Assembly (NCBI GenBank): GCA_948146395.1
Contig: OX411549.1
Location: 37,842,693-37,906,692, forward strand
Length of the DNA: 64,000 nt
Source: Fragum whitleyi
Lineage: Eukaryota > Mollusca > Bivalvia > Cardiida > Cardiidae
Direction of reading: 5' to 3'
Shown: positions 11,210 through 25,400 of the stretch, piece after piece
Layout: each line of letters opens with the position of its first letter
Numbering within the stretch: position 1 is the stretch's first letter
Program-made: the position numbers and the translations under genes
Notes under the pieces: model-generated
What the model was told of the DNA's origin: nothing
Database searches by the model: none
What the model saw: only the letters and a program-made list of their open reading frames with translations

Positions 11210-14200
11210 CTGTATTGAAATAGAATTGAAATGTACAGCGTAAACAGACCAAAATGCCATATTTACAATGTATAGCAAGAAATTCCTTGAATACGACATA
11301 GTGGTCGCTCACTAACAATTTGTTCCAAAGAAAAGAATTTGTGACCCGTTAGACGAAATGGAACCATCCGGGTAAGGCCTGAAGTGTCTTCCATAGTCAG
11401 ACTGCGCGAACAGCGCAGGCTGACTTGGGAAGACTCAGTCTACTCTTATCTGACTTTCTGAATTGGGAATAATCAATATATCTTCATATAGAATAATAGT
11501 TCAAATACAACCCTTGGTTGGTTTGTACTGGAACCGATCTTTTTTTTTTTATCAATTATTCATTTTACGGAGTTCCGAGATGGCCCCTTTTTGCGTGACG
11601 GGTCGCATTTTTAATAACTGAACCATTTTTTAATGAACAGCGGCGACCTCTCGATTTGATAATTGGATACGATTTTTTCCCAAAATGGTTAACGAATTTG
11701 CATGATTTTGAAAACCTATTACTTAATCTTTACAAAGGATTTGCCATTGACGTTATGTGGTTGACACCAAAGCCGATCATAAAATATTCGTAGGCTATAA
11801 TATCAGGATGGGTTTTTTTTTGAAATTTAAATGTATATATTAAGCCTCACCTTTCAGCAATTCTGCAAATGAATACTTTGATTTCGTTCATGGCAAAATG
11901 TTGTCCGATGCAGTTTCTGAAAATATAAATAATAGTTATAATGATAACACACATGATAATTATACATGAAAATTAAAGAACCTCGAGCCATTTTAGTCTT
12001 TAAGGTGAGCCTAATGACCGCCAAAACATCGTAGTGTACCACTATAAATAATTCACCGACGTTACTTTTTTTTTTTTAATTCTAGCACAAAAAGGTATTT
12101 GGGTGAAGACACGTTCTTTTATTTAAAATGTTTATTCTTATTTGTTTTTTTTTTGCCCATGTATATGTCTTGACTAACAGTATCTTTAGTTTAAAGGACG
12201 GTGATCATAATATTGAATCTTGAAGTCAATGTTGTTGTTTTTTTCTTTTCACCAGTGAGCAATCTAAAAACGTTCGATCCGAATTAAAGTTACATTTGAA
12301 CAATTATTATTGAATTTACCTTTGACCAGCTGAGAAAGGAATGAATGCAAATGGGTGTTTGTTTGCCATGTTCTCAAATAGAAATCGTTCTGGGCGAAAT
12401 TCCTGTTTAAAAAGAGGAATATACCTATATAAACTATTTTTGAGATGTGTCAATTCCAACAGAGAAGTAGTTTTGACTCTTCGCATTTTGAATGGAAACA
12501 TCTTTTGTTATCATTCTAAATCAAAATCAAAATCGAATGCGTGTTAGCGGTTCTGTAGTTGATTTCATCATGAAATTGCCAATCATTCAGATGAAAATCA
12601 TTATAAATCGCTCACTCAGCGCTCCATTAATTCACTTCAAAACACTCACTTTGAGATCAAAAACATTCAAAAATCTTTAGAAAACATTGCTACATCGACC
12701 AAGACTTTCAACATCTTATTCTAAGAGATCCAATTTTCAACGATTTTGTTGGCTTGTGTCGATTTTTAAGTGTCTAATTTTTCTATGAAGATACACAAGC
12801 ACTTTATCAAAGGGAGGTAATACATATAGCTAATTTTGTTCATCTTGACCAAAATTAGCCATATTGGTCACCTCCCTTCAATTTCACACAAAACTCGTTC
12901 CACACTCTCATTCAATTTCATTCCAAAATCATAGATCTTTTCAATTTCACGATGCGGCGACCGACAGGTTGAGTGTTGGCGATACTGTATTACATCCCTT
13001 TAACTTCTTTGAAAACTCGCTCCTCCCACTAATTCACTTTCATTCCGAAATTATTCAAAAACCTTTCACCTCGTCAAAATCCCAATGTTGTTAACTGTAA
13101 GACTGTCTATCACTTACCATATGATTTTCCCAGACCGCTGGGTTATGGTGAATGAGATGTGGGGCGATATCGAACACTTGACCTTCCGGTAAAGATATTC
13201 CGTCTATCGTACACGGCCTGTCCAGCTTCCGCGACGTCATCGGAACCGGTGTGTACATACGCAATACTTCTTTGATAAAACACGTCGTGTACGTTAGTTT
13301 AGCCAAATCGTCTCTGAAAAACGCAACATCTACTCAAAATATAAGGTGTTTTTCTATATGTCCATTCTAAAATTGGTTTAAAAGAATCTAATTACTAGTA
13401 CTATGGAATTATGATGTGTTAGAAATTTCAAAGACGCATACATTGACAAAAAAAATAAAGCGCCCTTGATTTTTCTAACCCAAGAAACAAGGAATAAAAC
13501 TTAAATTGACAGTTAAGTTATTTCAGTAAATATGACCTTATTACACGGCTTGAAACGGCTCTAAACACCCACACTTCATGAATGTATGAAAATTATGGAA
13601 ATATTGTAAGTACAGCTGATCCGGGAAGATCTGCCTATAAGACGTCACTTGGTACAGTTGAAAACATCGTGAAAATGACAATCATTCCGATCAAAATTAT
13701 TCTAAATTATTCACTCAGCGCTCCATTCATTCATTCAAAACACTCACTCAAATCGATCAAAAACGCCCAAAAATCATTTGAAAGCATTTAGAAATCATTC
13801 AAAACGATCAACATTTTATTCAAATCGATCAAATCAATTTACGATTTTATGGCTGGTGTGAATTTTAAAGTGTCTGATTGGTCCATGAAGACCCACAAAC
13901 AGAAAAATACAAATATTTTATTACAGGGAGGTATTGAATATCGATAATTTTGTTAATCTTGAACAAAATTAGCAATATTGGATTACCTCCCTTGAATTTC
14001 ACTCAAAACCCGCTCCTCAAACTTATTCAATCTCAATCCTAAATCATTCCGAAATCATTCAAATTGTCAATTTCACGTTGTTCGTAACTATAATTGCAGC
14101 TGTCTATCCTAGATTAAACAAAATTAACAATTATACACTTATCCAAATACAAAGATTTCAACATTTAATTCATGTGATGAAATTGAAATGAAAAGAGTGC

Positions 14201-17200
14201 ATCATATTGTATTTGGTAAAAACTTTTCGAGAAATTTCTAAAGTAACGTTCGAGGCACTTTCCAGTTTACGGTCAGGCCCGGGCGATGTACCGAAAGTCT
14301 AACTACTACTAGACTACCATTCGCAACACACACACTGAAATTATTTGTTAAATTTTTCATACTTACGCTGATATTCTGGTTCTTCCGTTCAACACCTCTT
14401 TAAATTCTTTATGTATTTTATTCTGCATATCTGGATATTTAGCCATTGAATAGATGGCCCAGCTTACGGCAGATGCCGTCGTGTCGTGTCCTATGGAGAT
14501 GGTAAAATTATTTAGTTAGAAGAATGTTAAATCTATGAATTACTTTAAAAGTCAGTATACTAATGAAATTAATATTGACTTTAATTTTCGATATAAAAAA
14601 CTGTATTTACAGATACGGGGACCTTTTGAAGGGAAATTTCCATCTTGGCTGTATAAGTTCAATTTTTGTCCTTTAAAAAAACATGGATAAAAATTAATGA
14701 TTTTAGTAACGCAAGATGTTTAACAAAATGTTGTTTTGATGCAAATAATTGAGATTTCAACGACAATGTGACAAAGCTTAAGTAATACATCAGATCTCAA
14801 CTTCACAAGGGGTAAGGGGCTGATCAAAATACTTGACGATGATTGTAAATCAGCATATCAAATTTAGTGTATACAATTGATTCGTAGAATGAGCTTATTG
14901 GAAAACGATTCTCGCCCGTCAACATGTCCTACCTTTAAGAAGTTTGAGAAGCACCTCGTGTTGTCAGATACCTTCTTTAAAAAATCCAAGTTACCTTTAT
15001 GTTGACTAAGTTACCTTCGAACATGAATGTATCCACTTCCGCCCCTATCTCTTCATTTGTTAGACCAGACCCATCAGTATCTTTAGCTGTCAGTAAAATA
15101 TCCACAAAATCTAAACGACGTTTTTCCAACTCGGACGGGTTCTGTTCCTACAATAAGTGAAACCAGCCAGCAATCTAGAGTAAGTGGGCATTTAATACCG
15201 AATTTATTAAACGAGTCATCTATAAACAGATGAAAACAAGGCAGCGCCTAGATTTTGTCGGTTTTAGATGACGAGTCTACTAAATTTAGTATTTCATGAG
15301 CACAAATTTGATATTCTATTTTTGATTTATGCGATAAAAAGAAAAAAATTACGATATTTATCAATGCAATTTATTCCGCGAACATATTACGCCGTTTACA
15401 AAATGACGTCAGCAAATCCATTATGACGTCATTTTCCCAACGGATATATATCTATGCTATCCATTCATCACACATTTGCAAAGTTATTCCACTAACTGTA
15501 ATAACACTCGTGTCATATCAAAATTATTCAATAATAGCAGACAATTGACGAAGTAAATAGCACACTTACATCGGAGAACTTAAACCAGAGTTTCGCTTGT
15601 TGGGGTGAGATTCTTAACATTCTTATTAAGATTTTTTCAGATAAAGGGTTCGTAAGGGCGAGATTTTTAAGCCACTTAATAAAAATCTTAAGATTTCTAA
15701 ATGAGGAAACGAAGCTTGTCAGGCATTGAGGCATCACTCAAATTATCAACAAAAGGCCCAAGAGGGCCTGTATCGCTCCCCTGGCTTAAACATCTCAAGA
15801 TTTGAAAGAGAGAAATTGAAAATGGATTGAAACGAAAGTCACCATCATTCAGAAGGAATTCTGACTCTTCCAAATTGATACTTATATACAAGCTATCAGA
15901 ATATACCCTACCCAACCATTTATTACTGAGGTGACTAAAAACTAACCCCGCCCTGTCAACCCTATATTTAAGGGCCAATCAGAATTTTGCAAACAAATTT
16001 AGGATAAGGTCACCCAAGGAACATTCTGGTGAAGTTTCATTGAAATTGAATTTGGTTCAGGAGGAGATGTCGTTCAAAGATTTCTGGCTCAAAATAAGTC
16101 CCACCCTGCCACGCCCATATTTATGGGCAAATCAAAATTTCCTGATTAATTTTTGCAAAGAGTCATCCAACGTACATTCTGGTAAAGTTTCATTGAAAAC
16201 GGCCTAGTGGTTTCAGAGAAGAAGATGTTGAAGAAAAATTTAACGGACGGACACACGGACGCTCGCACTTACGACGTACACCAGGCCACGACAATAGCCC
16301 CGCTAGACTTTGTCCAGTGGAGCTAAAATCGTTCATTATTTTTTAAAGTCTTAAAAATCATATTTAGCCGGATTTTTCTATCTCTAAGGTGCGTTCGTTA
16401 GAGAAAAATTCTAAAGTACCCAATTAAGGTTTTTAAGATAAAGCATTCAGTAGAACGAGTTTTTGAGCGGCTTAATAAGAATCTTAAGACATCTCAATGA
16501 TGAAGCCCGATTAGCTCAGTTGGTAGAGCACCGGACTTCAAAACTATTGGAGTTCGACCGTCTGGGCTCGATTTCCGGTCTAGCACACTTACAAACTAAT
16601 TGGCTTTCGGATAAGACGTTAAACCGAGGTCCCGTGAGACGGTGCTTTACACCGATCACGTTAAACAACCATGGCGGATCTCAACAGTCACTGAGTTTCG
16701 TTATGTATCCTTGCACCATCCCCTGAAATAACTAACCGTCTCCTCGGGACGTCGCTCATATGTACATATGCTACGAAACCGACGATAAATAAACGTAAAT
16801 AAACAAATGAGGAACGAAGATGGCTTTGCATTGGTCAAAACGAGGAGTAATAACGACGCCGAATGTAATCACTCAAATTATCGTAAATCGTTAATTATGA
16901 CATCTTAAAAATCTCATTTAGCGGGATTATTCATCATACTTAAAAGAACGCGCCACTAGTTACCTACGTCGGTAACGCGTTTAGCTCTTTATCCTTATTC
17001 CCTTATCCTTGGAAGGAGAATTTTGAACCCAGACTCGACCAACTTAAATTCGACATTTGACAAAAAACATTCAATTGATTTATTTACTACTTACTGGGTA
17101 ACTGATAAGTAATAAGAAATTGCCGTATTCATATAAACACTCTGACCCAAAATGGCGGGAAAAGACAGTATTCAACAACCATCTAATAATTAAAGAGTCA

Positions 17201-19438
17201 TTTGATTGGTCAATCGATTTTGTGATTGACAGCATCGATCTGTTAATTACGACAAAACTTACAATAGTTTTCCTGCGTTCGGCAACAATATCTGCAGACA
17301 GTTTGTGGACATAATCACATAACTCTTTAAACTCTTTGTACTTTGATGTTAGGTGGTAAATTGTGTCGAAGTATAGATGTGGATTACTGAAATAAAACCT
17401 CGCAATCACATAAAAAAAAAATACAGTATCGGTTAAAAACTTCGGCCAACTTATTTCTGGCCCGAACGGGTCCCGTTTTTGATGTTTTTCAGCCGGGCCA
17501 CAATTATGAACAATTGTGTTCCGATTGACACGATGTTGAAAACCGTTTTTAAATTATGACTCGCACGTAACTGCGCGTGCAAAATTTAAAAACGTTTTTT
17601 CAATGACTTGTCAGCCGGAACACGGAGCTGGTTTCGTATTGTGGCCCGGCTGAAAACCCAACAAAAACGGGACCCGTTTAGGCCAGAAATAAGTTTGCCC
17701 ATGGTGAAATTGACACTCATCTCACCAATTAGAAACGATAATTAATCCCATACTACAGTACATATCATCATTTAATTGATAACTTCAATGCTTCTAGGAA
17801 TATCTAAAAGAGATATATATAATACGTACTTAGTGCTTTGTATGAGAAAAAATATCTAACGAGGTTGGGAGAATTGATCATTGTCGAGGCTCTGCCGAGA
17901 CAATTATCAATTCTCACAACAGAGTTAGATATTTTTTCATACAATACACTAAGTATGTATTATATTTATCTTATAACCTATATTTGTCTTGTTTTCGTCG
18001 GTGTTTCTAACTGAAATGCAAGTTTCGAAAAATAACCACATTATATCATGTTCTAAAAATAACTATGTGATATCATAAAAAATATCATACGGGATGTTAT
18101 CATACGGGTATTTGTATAGTTATAAGATAAAATGATTAAATATGTTGATCTGGTCTTTGAGTGAAATTAAAGGGTAATATATCGGTAGTTTCGTCACAAA
18201 ATAGTCGATATTTTATTTTATCTTATAACTATACAAGTATCCGTATGATAACAACCCGTATGATATTTTTTATGATATCACATAGTTATTTTTAGAACAA
18301 TAATATCATACAGTTATTTTTAGAAACTAGCATTTAAGTTAGAAACATCGACTAAAACAAGACAAAAAGAGGTTATAAGATAAATATAATACGTACTAAA
18401 TGTATTGTATGAAAAAATATCTAACTCGGTTGTGAGAATTGGTAATTGTCTCGGCAGAGCCTCGACAATGATCAATTCTCCCAACCTCGTTAGATATTTT
18501 TTTCCATACAAAACACTAAGTACGTATTATATATAACCCCCATACCCCCTTGTAGTCAAAAGTACATGCTTTTTAGTTTTTCTGTCTTCACTCACCCATC
18601 AAGTGCTTTGCAACCAACATCGGCTTACAAAATTAATCAATTTTATGGTAGTTGACCCGCTATAGTTCTGCAACATTTCGGAAGTCATAAACTTTTACAG
18701 TGTTAATCGAGTTTTTTTAATGATTTTCATTAGGAAACCTCGGTTAACATTGTGAAAGCTCATGTTCCGAAATAAAGCGGAACTATTTCAGGTCCACTAC
18801 ATTAATGAAGTTCTTGATCGTTTTTTTAAAGATTTGAAACGTATTTTAATAATTTCGGAGCGGTTATAAGTGATATAAGCATCGATTGGAATGAATAATT
18901 GGAGCGCTTAGTTGGTGAATCAGAATAGTTTTGATCGGAATGACTTTCACACTTTTACTAACTCCAATGATTGTATTCGATTCAATTAATTTATAAATCT
19001 GAATTAATTTAATTAATTCAAATACATCTTCCCATTAATAAATCAAAACTTTAAAATAATAATAATAATAATAACAATATTGATAATAAAGAAAACATAC
19101 ATACACTGATCGATGTATAACGTGGAATCTAAGTCGATGAATGGCGGACACATAAGGATGTTGTTTTCTGTAAATATAAAAACAAACAAGAACAACGCTT
19201 GTGCCAAACCGTTGGTTTACCCAAAAGTTTATACTATATTCCCGGCAGCCACGTTTCAAGCCACCGTGCACGATACGAGGTGATCTGGTCACAGCGTAGG
19301 TTGTGAGGGCAACGGGATCGAAACATGTATAGTCCGTTTGATTTCTGTATGGACCAACCTTTTCATCAATTGCATAAAATTGTGTTTGAATGAAGGATTT
19401 CAGTGTGGTAAAATATTAAATTCAGCTTAATACCATTT

Positions 19439-19485
<47 letters not shown>

Positions 19486-22400
19486 AAACAAAATGATTTT
19501 AATATAATGATTTTGTCTATCTAGTTATTGAAAATATTTTCGCATTTTCTGCTCTTAAACACGAGGGGTGGTGAACGCTGTTTAGTTGTAAGAAAATGTA
19601 AACAAATAGTAAAAACACGTGGTTTTATATTAAACAATTGACCGAAGAAATGTTATCATTCCATATTTGGAAAAGCTAATTAGCATATCGGTATTCCGTT
19701 TATTAAAGACACGAGTAGGAATGAAAGGAAGAAAGCTAGCATGTAGACGGACGGACAAAATCATTATTACACATTCAAAAAGTCTAAAAATCACAATTCT
19801 TTATGGTATTAGATGGAAAATATGATATGACAAGGAAAAAATACGCTTCATTTATTCGATTCTGAGATTTTCGGCGAAATGTTGGTCCATATGGAAATCA
19901 AACGGACTAGTCTGTTTGGCTTCTAAATGGACCAACCTTTTCATCAATTACATAAAATTGCGTTTGAATGAAGGATGTCTATGTGGTACAATGTTAATTC
20001 CAGCTTAATACCATTCCAATAAATATTTTTTGGAGACAAAATGATTTTAAAATTATGATTTTGTCTATCTAGTTAATGATAATATTTTCGCATTTTCTGC
20101 TCTTAAACACGAGGGGTGGTGAAAGCTGTTTAGTTGTAAGAAATTGTAAACAAATAGTAAAACACGTGGTTTTATACTTAACATTTGACCGAAGAAATGT
20201 CGATTATTCAATATTTGGAAAAGTTTATTAGCATATCGACGGTTAGGACATCTTAAACTTAAATATCCCGTGATTTGTACCGTTATTTCTCGCCTGCTTA
20301 TCTAGATTTTCGAGTGAAATTTCCCAACGACTTCGTAAAATAATCATTTTTGATTGGTCTGAATAAGGTTATATGGGGTTCATCTCAGAATGGATAAAAA
20401 CTTATATCAATTATCTGGTCAAACAGTTTTTGTAACAAATAAAGAATATGCTAAGGTTTGATATCCTAAGGAAGTAAAAAGAATCTACACAATTAATTTT
20501 ACAAAAATACTCGATTTTATACTAAAACGACTTGCCAAAATTCATACACTTTTGACTCGGTCCCTATGCAAATCAGATCTATTTTTGGAAAGACAATTCG
20601 CTGTTCCGTTTCTTACAGACACGAGCAGGTATGAAAGGTAGAAAGTTGACATGTAGAGACTGACGGACAAAATCATTATTACACCTTAAAAGATTCTGAA
20701 AAACAAAATTTTTCATGGTATTAGATGGAAAATATGATATGGCAAGAAACAAATACGCTTCATTAACTCGATTCTGAGATTTTTGGCGAAATGTTAGTCC
20801 ATATAAAAGCCAAATGGACTATACCTTGTTTTAAACAATAAGAGTTTTCCTACATGCTTTCCTTACTTTTGTCTCCTTTCGCTGACTTAAAAGCAATTGG
20901 TACCAAATTTCATTGCCCATCAAGAATTTAACAAAGAAATCTGAGAAGTATGCCCTTATGATTTCATAGAAGTTTGGTTGAATTGTGATAAGTAGTTTTA
21001 GAGAAAAGGAGTATTCTAAATTATGATATGACCGAAGTCGCGGGAGTGAAATAACCAAGTAAGATATTTTTATATTAAACTGGTGTTATTACACTACAGG
21101 AATAATTATGAGCTCAGAGCGAATAGCAACGCTTTTTTAAACCGCGAAAATGACCATAGCACTATTTAATTGTTTATCAAGGCCTTAAAAGTGACTCTTA
21201 GTGTGAAAACTATTAAGACTCATCGAGAAATCAAAAAGGAAACAATATAAAAAAATGCAACTTTAAGCTAATAATCTACAAATCGATGAGTCAGCGCGAA
21301 ACAGATGTAACTGCCTATTTGTTTATAGGCAGTTACAACTGTTTGACTCTGAGTAATCAATATAAAAAAAGGACGGTGCGCAGCAAATAAACTGCATAGA
21401 AATCAATGAGTATGTAATATATGCCTTTAAAACGCTGAAATAGGAGATGAATTTCATTTTTTTTCTTCATGTGAGAGAAATGAAAGTTTGTCAGGGAAAA
21501 AAGGGTATTTACCAGAAAAAATATTATATAAGACCAAATGTGCAAAAGTTATGTGACAGGAAAACGCAAACAGATCGATATACATTGAATTAGGTATATA
21601 ATTTATTCGGTGTTTGTATTTACTTCGGGAAAAATGAACTTTTCATAATACTTCCGGTTGGGAACATGAAAAAAAAGAACGCAAATACAGTTTGAAATTT
21701 TTTGAGTATGATGTTTTCCGTACCAAAGAAAGACTTATTACCTACCCTACTTTCTTTGTCGTGAATAAAAGAAAAATATCCCAAGTGACATTCGATCATT
21801 CGAGCTAAAAAAAAGAGAAATACGGATCGCTGCATGCGACATGTAAATAATTCTGATTACTTACGTCATATTGCCGTTTGGTAAATAAACCTGGTATCTT
21901 CGCCTTAAATAGCCCGCAGACGACATATAGCCACTCTTTTTAATGTGCATGCGAACTATACAGGGTTGGACACTAGCACTGTTCCGGGATTGCGAGGGTT
22001 CATAATTATTGGAAGGGAGCCCATTATTTCAAAACAAGGGATTCCGTTTTGATCCTTCTATATCTGTATAGAATTTGGTACTTCTTTCGATATATAAAAG
22101 ATAAAAAAAAATAATAACAACAAAAAAACGTTTGTAAGAAACAAAGTGAAGTTCGGACCCTTCGCTTGCAAAGAAATTAGAATATATAACTAACGTATGC
22201 TTTTCTTGCCTTTTCTTTAAATTTCTACCTATATACATGTATATGAAAGGCAGAACCCTTGATTAACTTGAGAGATCTCAACGATAAAAAGTAGGGATTC
22301 CTGAGAAATCTTCAAGCCAGTGCGTGACATTGCCAAGAACTTCACATGTGCGGTATAGCAAAGCATCTGGCCAGCCTGTGTATTCACACAGGCTGGCCAG

Positions 22401-25400
22401 GGTCTTCGCTTTGCGAAATGGAGATAGATTAGGTCTTAATCCCTCTTCTGGCGGTCGGAATGATATTCTTATTACATTGTGTGACTGTTCATGTTGCTCA
22501 ATGTCTCGAGATCACGCACATACAAAATTGTTGGAAATGTCACGCTGAGGCTCAGTCAGTATCGATCTCTGAAACAACTTACCCTAAAGCCTGTATACTT
22601 TCATCCCCATAAGATAGTGTACATCTTAGTAGTGCGTGTAGGGTGGCCCTGCTGACCAATGGCATGATGTCAAAACTCCTCTTGTTGTCCTGAGACAGTG
22701 TGAGTAGTTTGTCCTGAAAGTCATATAGTTATTACATCGTGAAATCGACATTCATCTCAATGATCAAAACCATTCTTAATCGCTCACTCATCGCTCCATT
22801 CATTCATTCCAAACACTCACTCAAATCGATCATAAACGCAACAAAATTATTAGAAAAGCTTTAGAAATCGTTCAAGACGATCAACATTTAAATCGCATCG
22901 ATTAAAACGTTCTACGGATAAAAAGTTCTACGGATTTATAGGTTTTTGTGGAATTTAAAGTGTCTGATTGAATCATGAATGCATACAAACAGAAAATTAC
23001 TTAAATTTTTATTAAAGGGAGGTAATAAACATAGCTAATTTTATCCTCCTTTGCATGAATGCGCAGTCTGATCTTTGTCTATACCACCTGTTTTTCCTTT
23101 CTCACAATTAGTGCATCCAGTGCTTTAAGCATTTTGATTGTGTTGCAATTTTGCTTAGATTTTCATTCAGCAAGTCAATTTTTTATGTAAATTCGTCGCC
23201 TTTAGAGAGTAATATTAAGCATATGACCATTTAGATACTCGTTTTCGATTTAACTCGAGGGTGGTCCCAGATATTTGTTAACTTTGCTATAAACGGCTAC
23301 TTAAAGGTTAAGTTCATACCAGGAATGTGTCTGCAGTTTCGTTGAATATATCCACATACGGTTTGAGTATGTCAAAATGGAAGGCAGGAGTCAAAAGCCG
23401 TCTGTTACGTGCCCATTTGGAACCACCACTTATCAACAAACCGTCACCTGTTTAAGTCAAGTCAAATATTTTATTCGGCAAACAACAAAAGTTTCATTGC
23501 CTTCAATAGGCTGAAAATAATTACAATATAACAGTACAATGAACACAAACCATAGGCGTAACCAGCCTTTTGAAATATACGCACTCAGAAGGCGACCAAC
23601 ATGGAATATCTAAAGGATAAAGGCGATATCGAGGGGTAAGTGCAACAATATTGTAAGTGCCTATAAATATATAGGCACTTACAATAGGCTTGCGCTAACC
23701 CCTCGATATGTGGACTGTGACAAAAGGTGAATGTCCGCCGTCCGCTTCCCTGTTCTATGATGTGAGCGTTGGTGAATAATCTAAAAATCGTAACTACAGC
23801 TTGAATAAGCTGTAGTTTCGATGTAATGATTATTCATCAAAGACATTGTACGAAAGAGGATTTATTTCCATTACCCACTTGCGTAATGTGCGTAATGTTG
23901 GTTCCGCCCTTGCCAACCAATTATTTAAATCATTTCTATATTTATCGTTCGATATACAGTTTAAGATAGCTGGACTTATCAACAAATAATAACATAGAAG
24001 ACAAAAATTCATAATATAAGAGTTCCGGATAAGAGGGGGTAAAGTCAGTCTCAAAAATTTATTTCACAATGAAACTCTATGTTGTGAGTACTTATTTGAA
24101 TCGCCTCGATGCGACGTTTCAAATGAGTATCATCAACAAAGCGTTTAAGTAAGGACTAATGAATAATTAAAATTTGAAATACAAAATACCCCCTTTATTT
24201 GTAGCTTTGTAATATAGATTACTGCTTGACATTTCAAGATACGGTGTCGAGTGTCAAAATAAGAAGCAACAGTGGACACTCGTTTGGAGCCAATTTAGAA
24301 TACATTGCTGTAGCTGCGCCCAAGGAGTGTCTATCGGAATCAGATCAGATAATATGTCATAGCCACTCATTGATTGGTCTCATTCAGTCAGGCTCGCAAA
24401 ACCCAGGTCCCTTGAAAATCCAGATCCCTTGGCATCCGAAATCGTAAATATACTTCCGGATTGGTGATACATGTTTATCGTTTTAAGATCATTATAGTTT
24501 CTAACATAGATCATTTTACCGTTTTGAGCACTCCTTTTGTTATATTCGGTCATTGATTCTTTTTATAAGAAGAGGCTATAACAAGACTTACCCTCGTTTG
24601 AGTCAGACGACTAATTTGCCTTAAAAATGTTTAACTAAAATTCACCGTATTTCCTCTAATAATAGCACCCTCCCTTATAGTAGCACCCCTACAATTTTTC
24701 CTAAGAAAAGCGACTTCAAATGCCTAAATAGACCGAGGTTAACAATTTTGTCAATGTAATGGCAAATTTTCTAGTCGTTGTCACAAAGGCTATTAATAGG
24801 TTTGAGTTTCAATATAAACAAAAAACGTTCTACTGGTTCATTGAAAATGAGCATGTGCAGGAAATTTACAATTTCACACGTGCACAATGAAAAGTATATT
24901 GCTAGCCTGTGCATCTGACTAGAGTGTTCACAGTACGCCTTTAGATATATAAGATCAAGACAGTATCTCAGACAGTATGCAAATATTCTGATTATGCGGC
25001 TGTCCAGGCTGCCCAGTGTTTGTGTCTCGTTCACATGTGAAATTGTTGGAAATGTCACACACTGGCTCAAATAAGATTTGTGCTATGTAGGCCTGATATT
25101 ATAAAACTTTTCTCGTGCTCTACTGAGAGATTTCTCCACTTTCAGCCTGAGATTAAAGCTTTAAATCCGTCATGAAACTATAATAAATGTATGAACATAG
25201 AAGATGATAATGTTAAGTTATTATTATGACAACTTTTAAATGTCATCTGTTATGTTCAATCGATAATTCGGATTCTAAATTTGAGAAAATCTTCAATAAG
25301 CTTGTTGTGTCCGTGGTTATGAGGTAAAGCGTCTAGTCGGCCTCTTGGCCAAAAGGTCCTGAGCACGATTCCCAGGGGGCGGCCATTGTTCTTGATTCCT

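Noticed and set aside
15570..15737. Possible extra P450 exon (ends FKFSD before a GTAAGT)
   Set aside because: Exons 6 and 7 already join in phase and match the family; nothing in CYP4 corresponds to this peptide, and inclusion would add an unmatched insert.
16504..16584. tRNA gene
   Set aside because: Box A is good, but the sequence is fused to a SINE body and A-rich tail and the B-box is altered.
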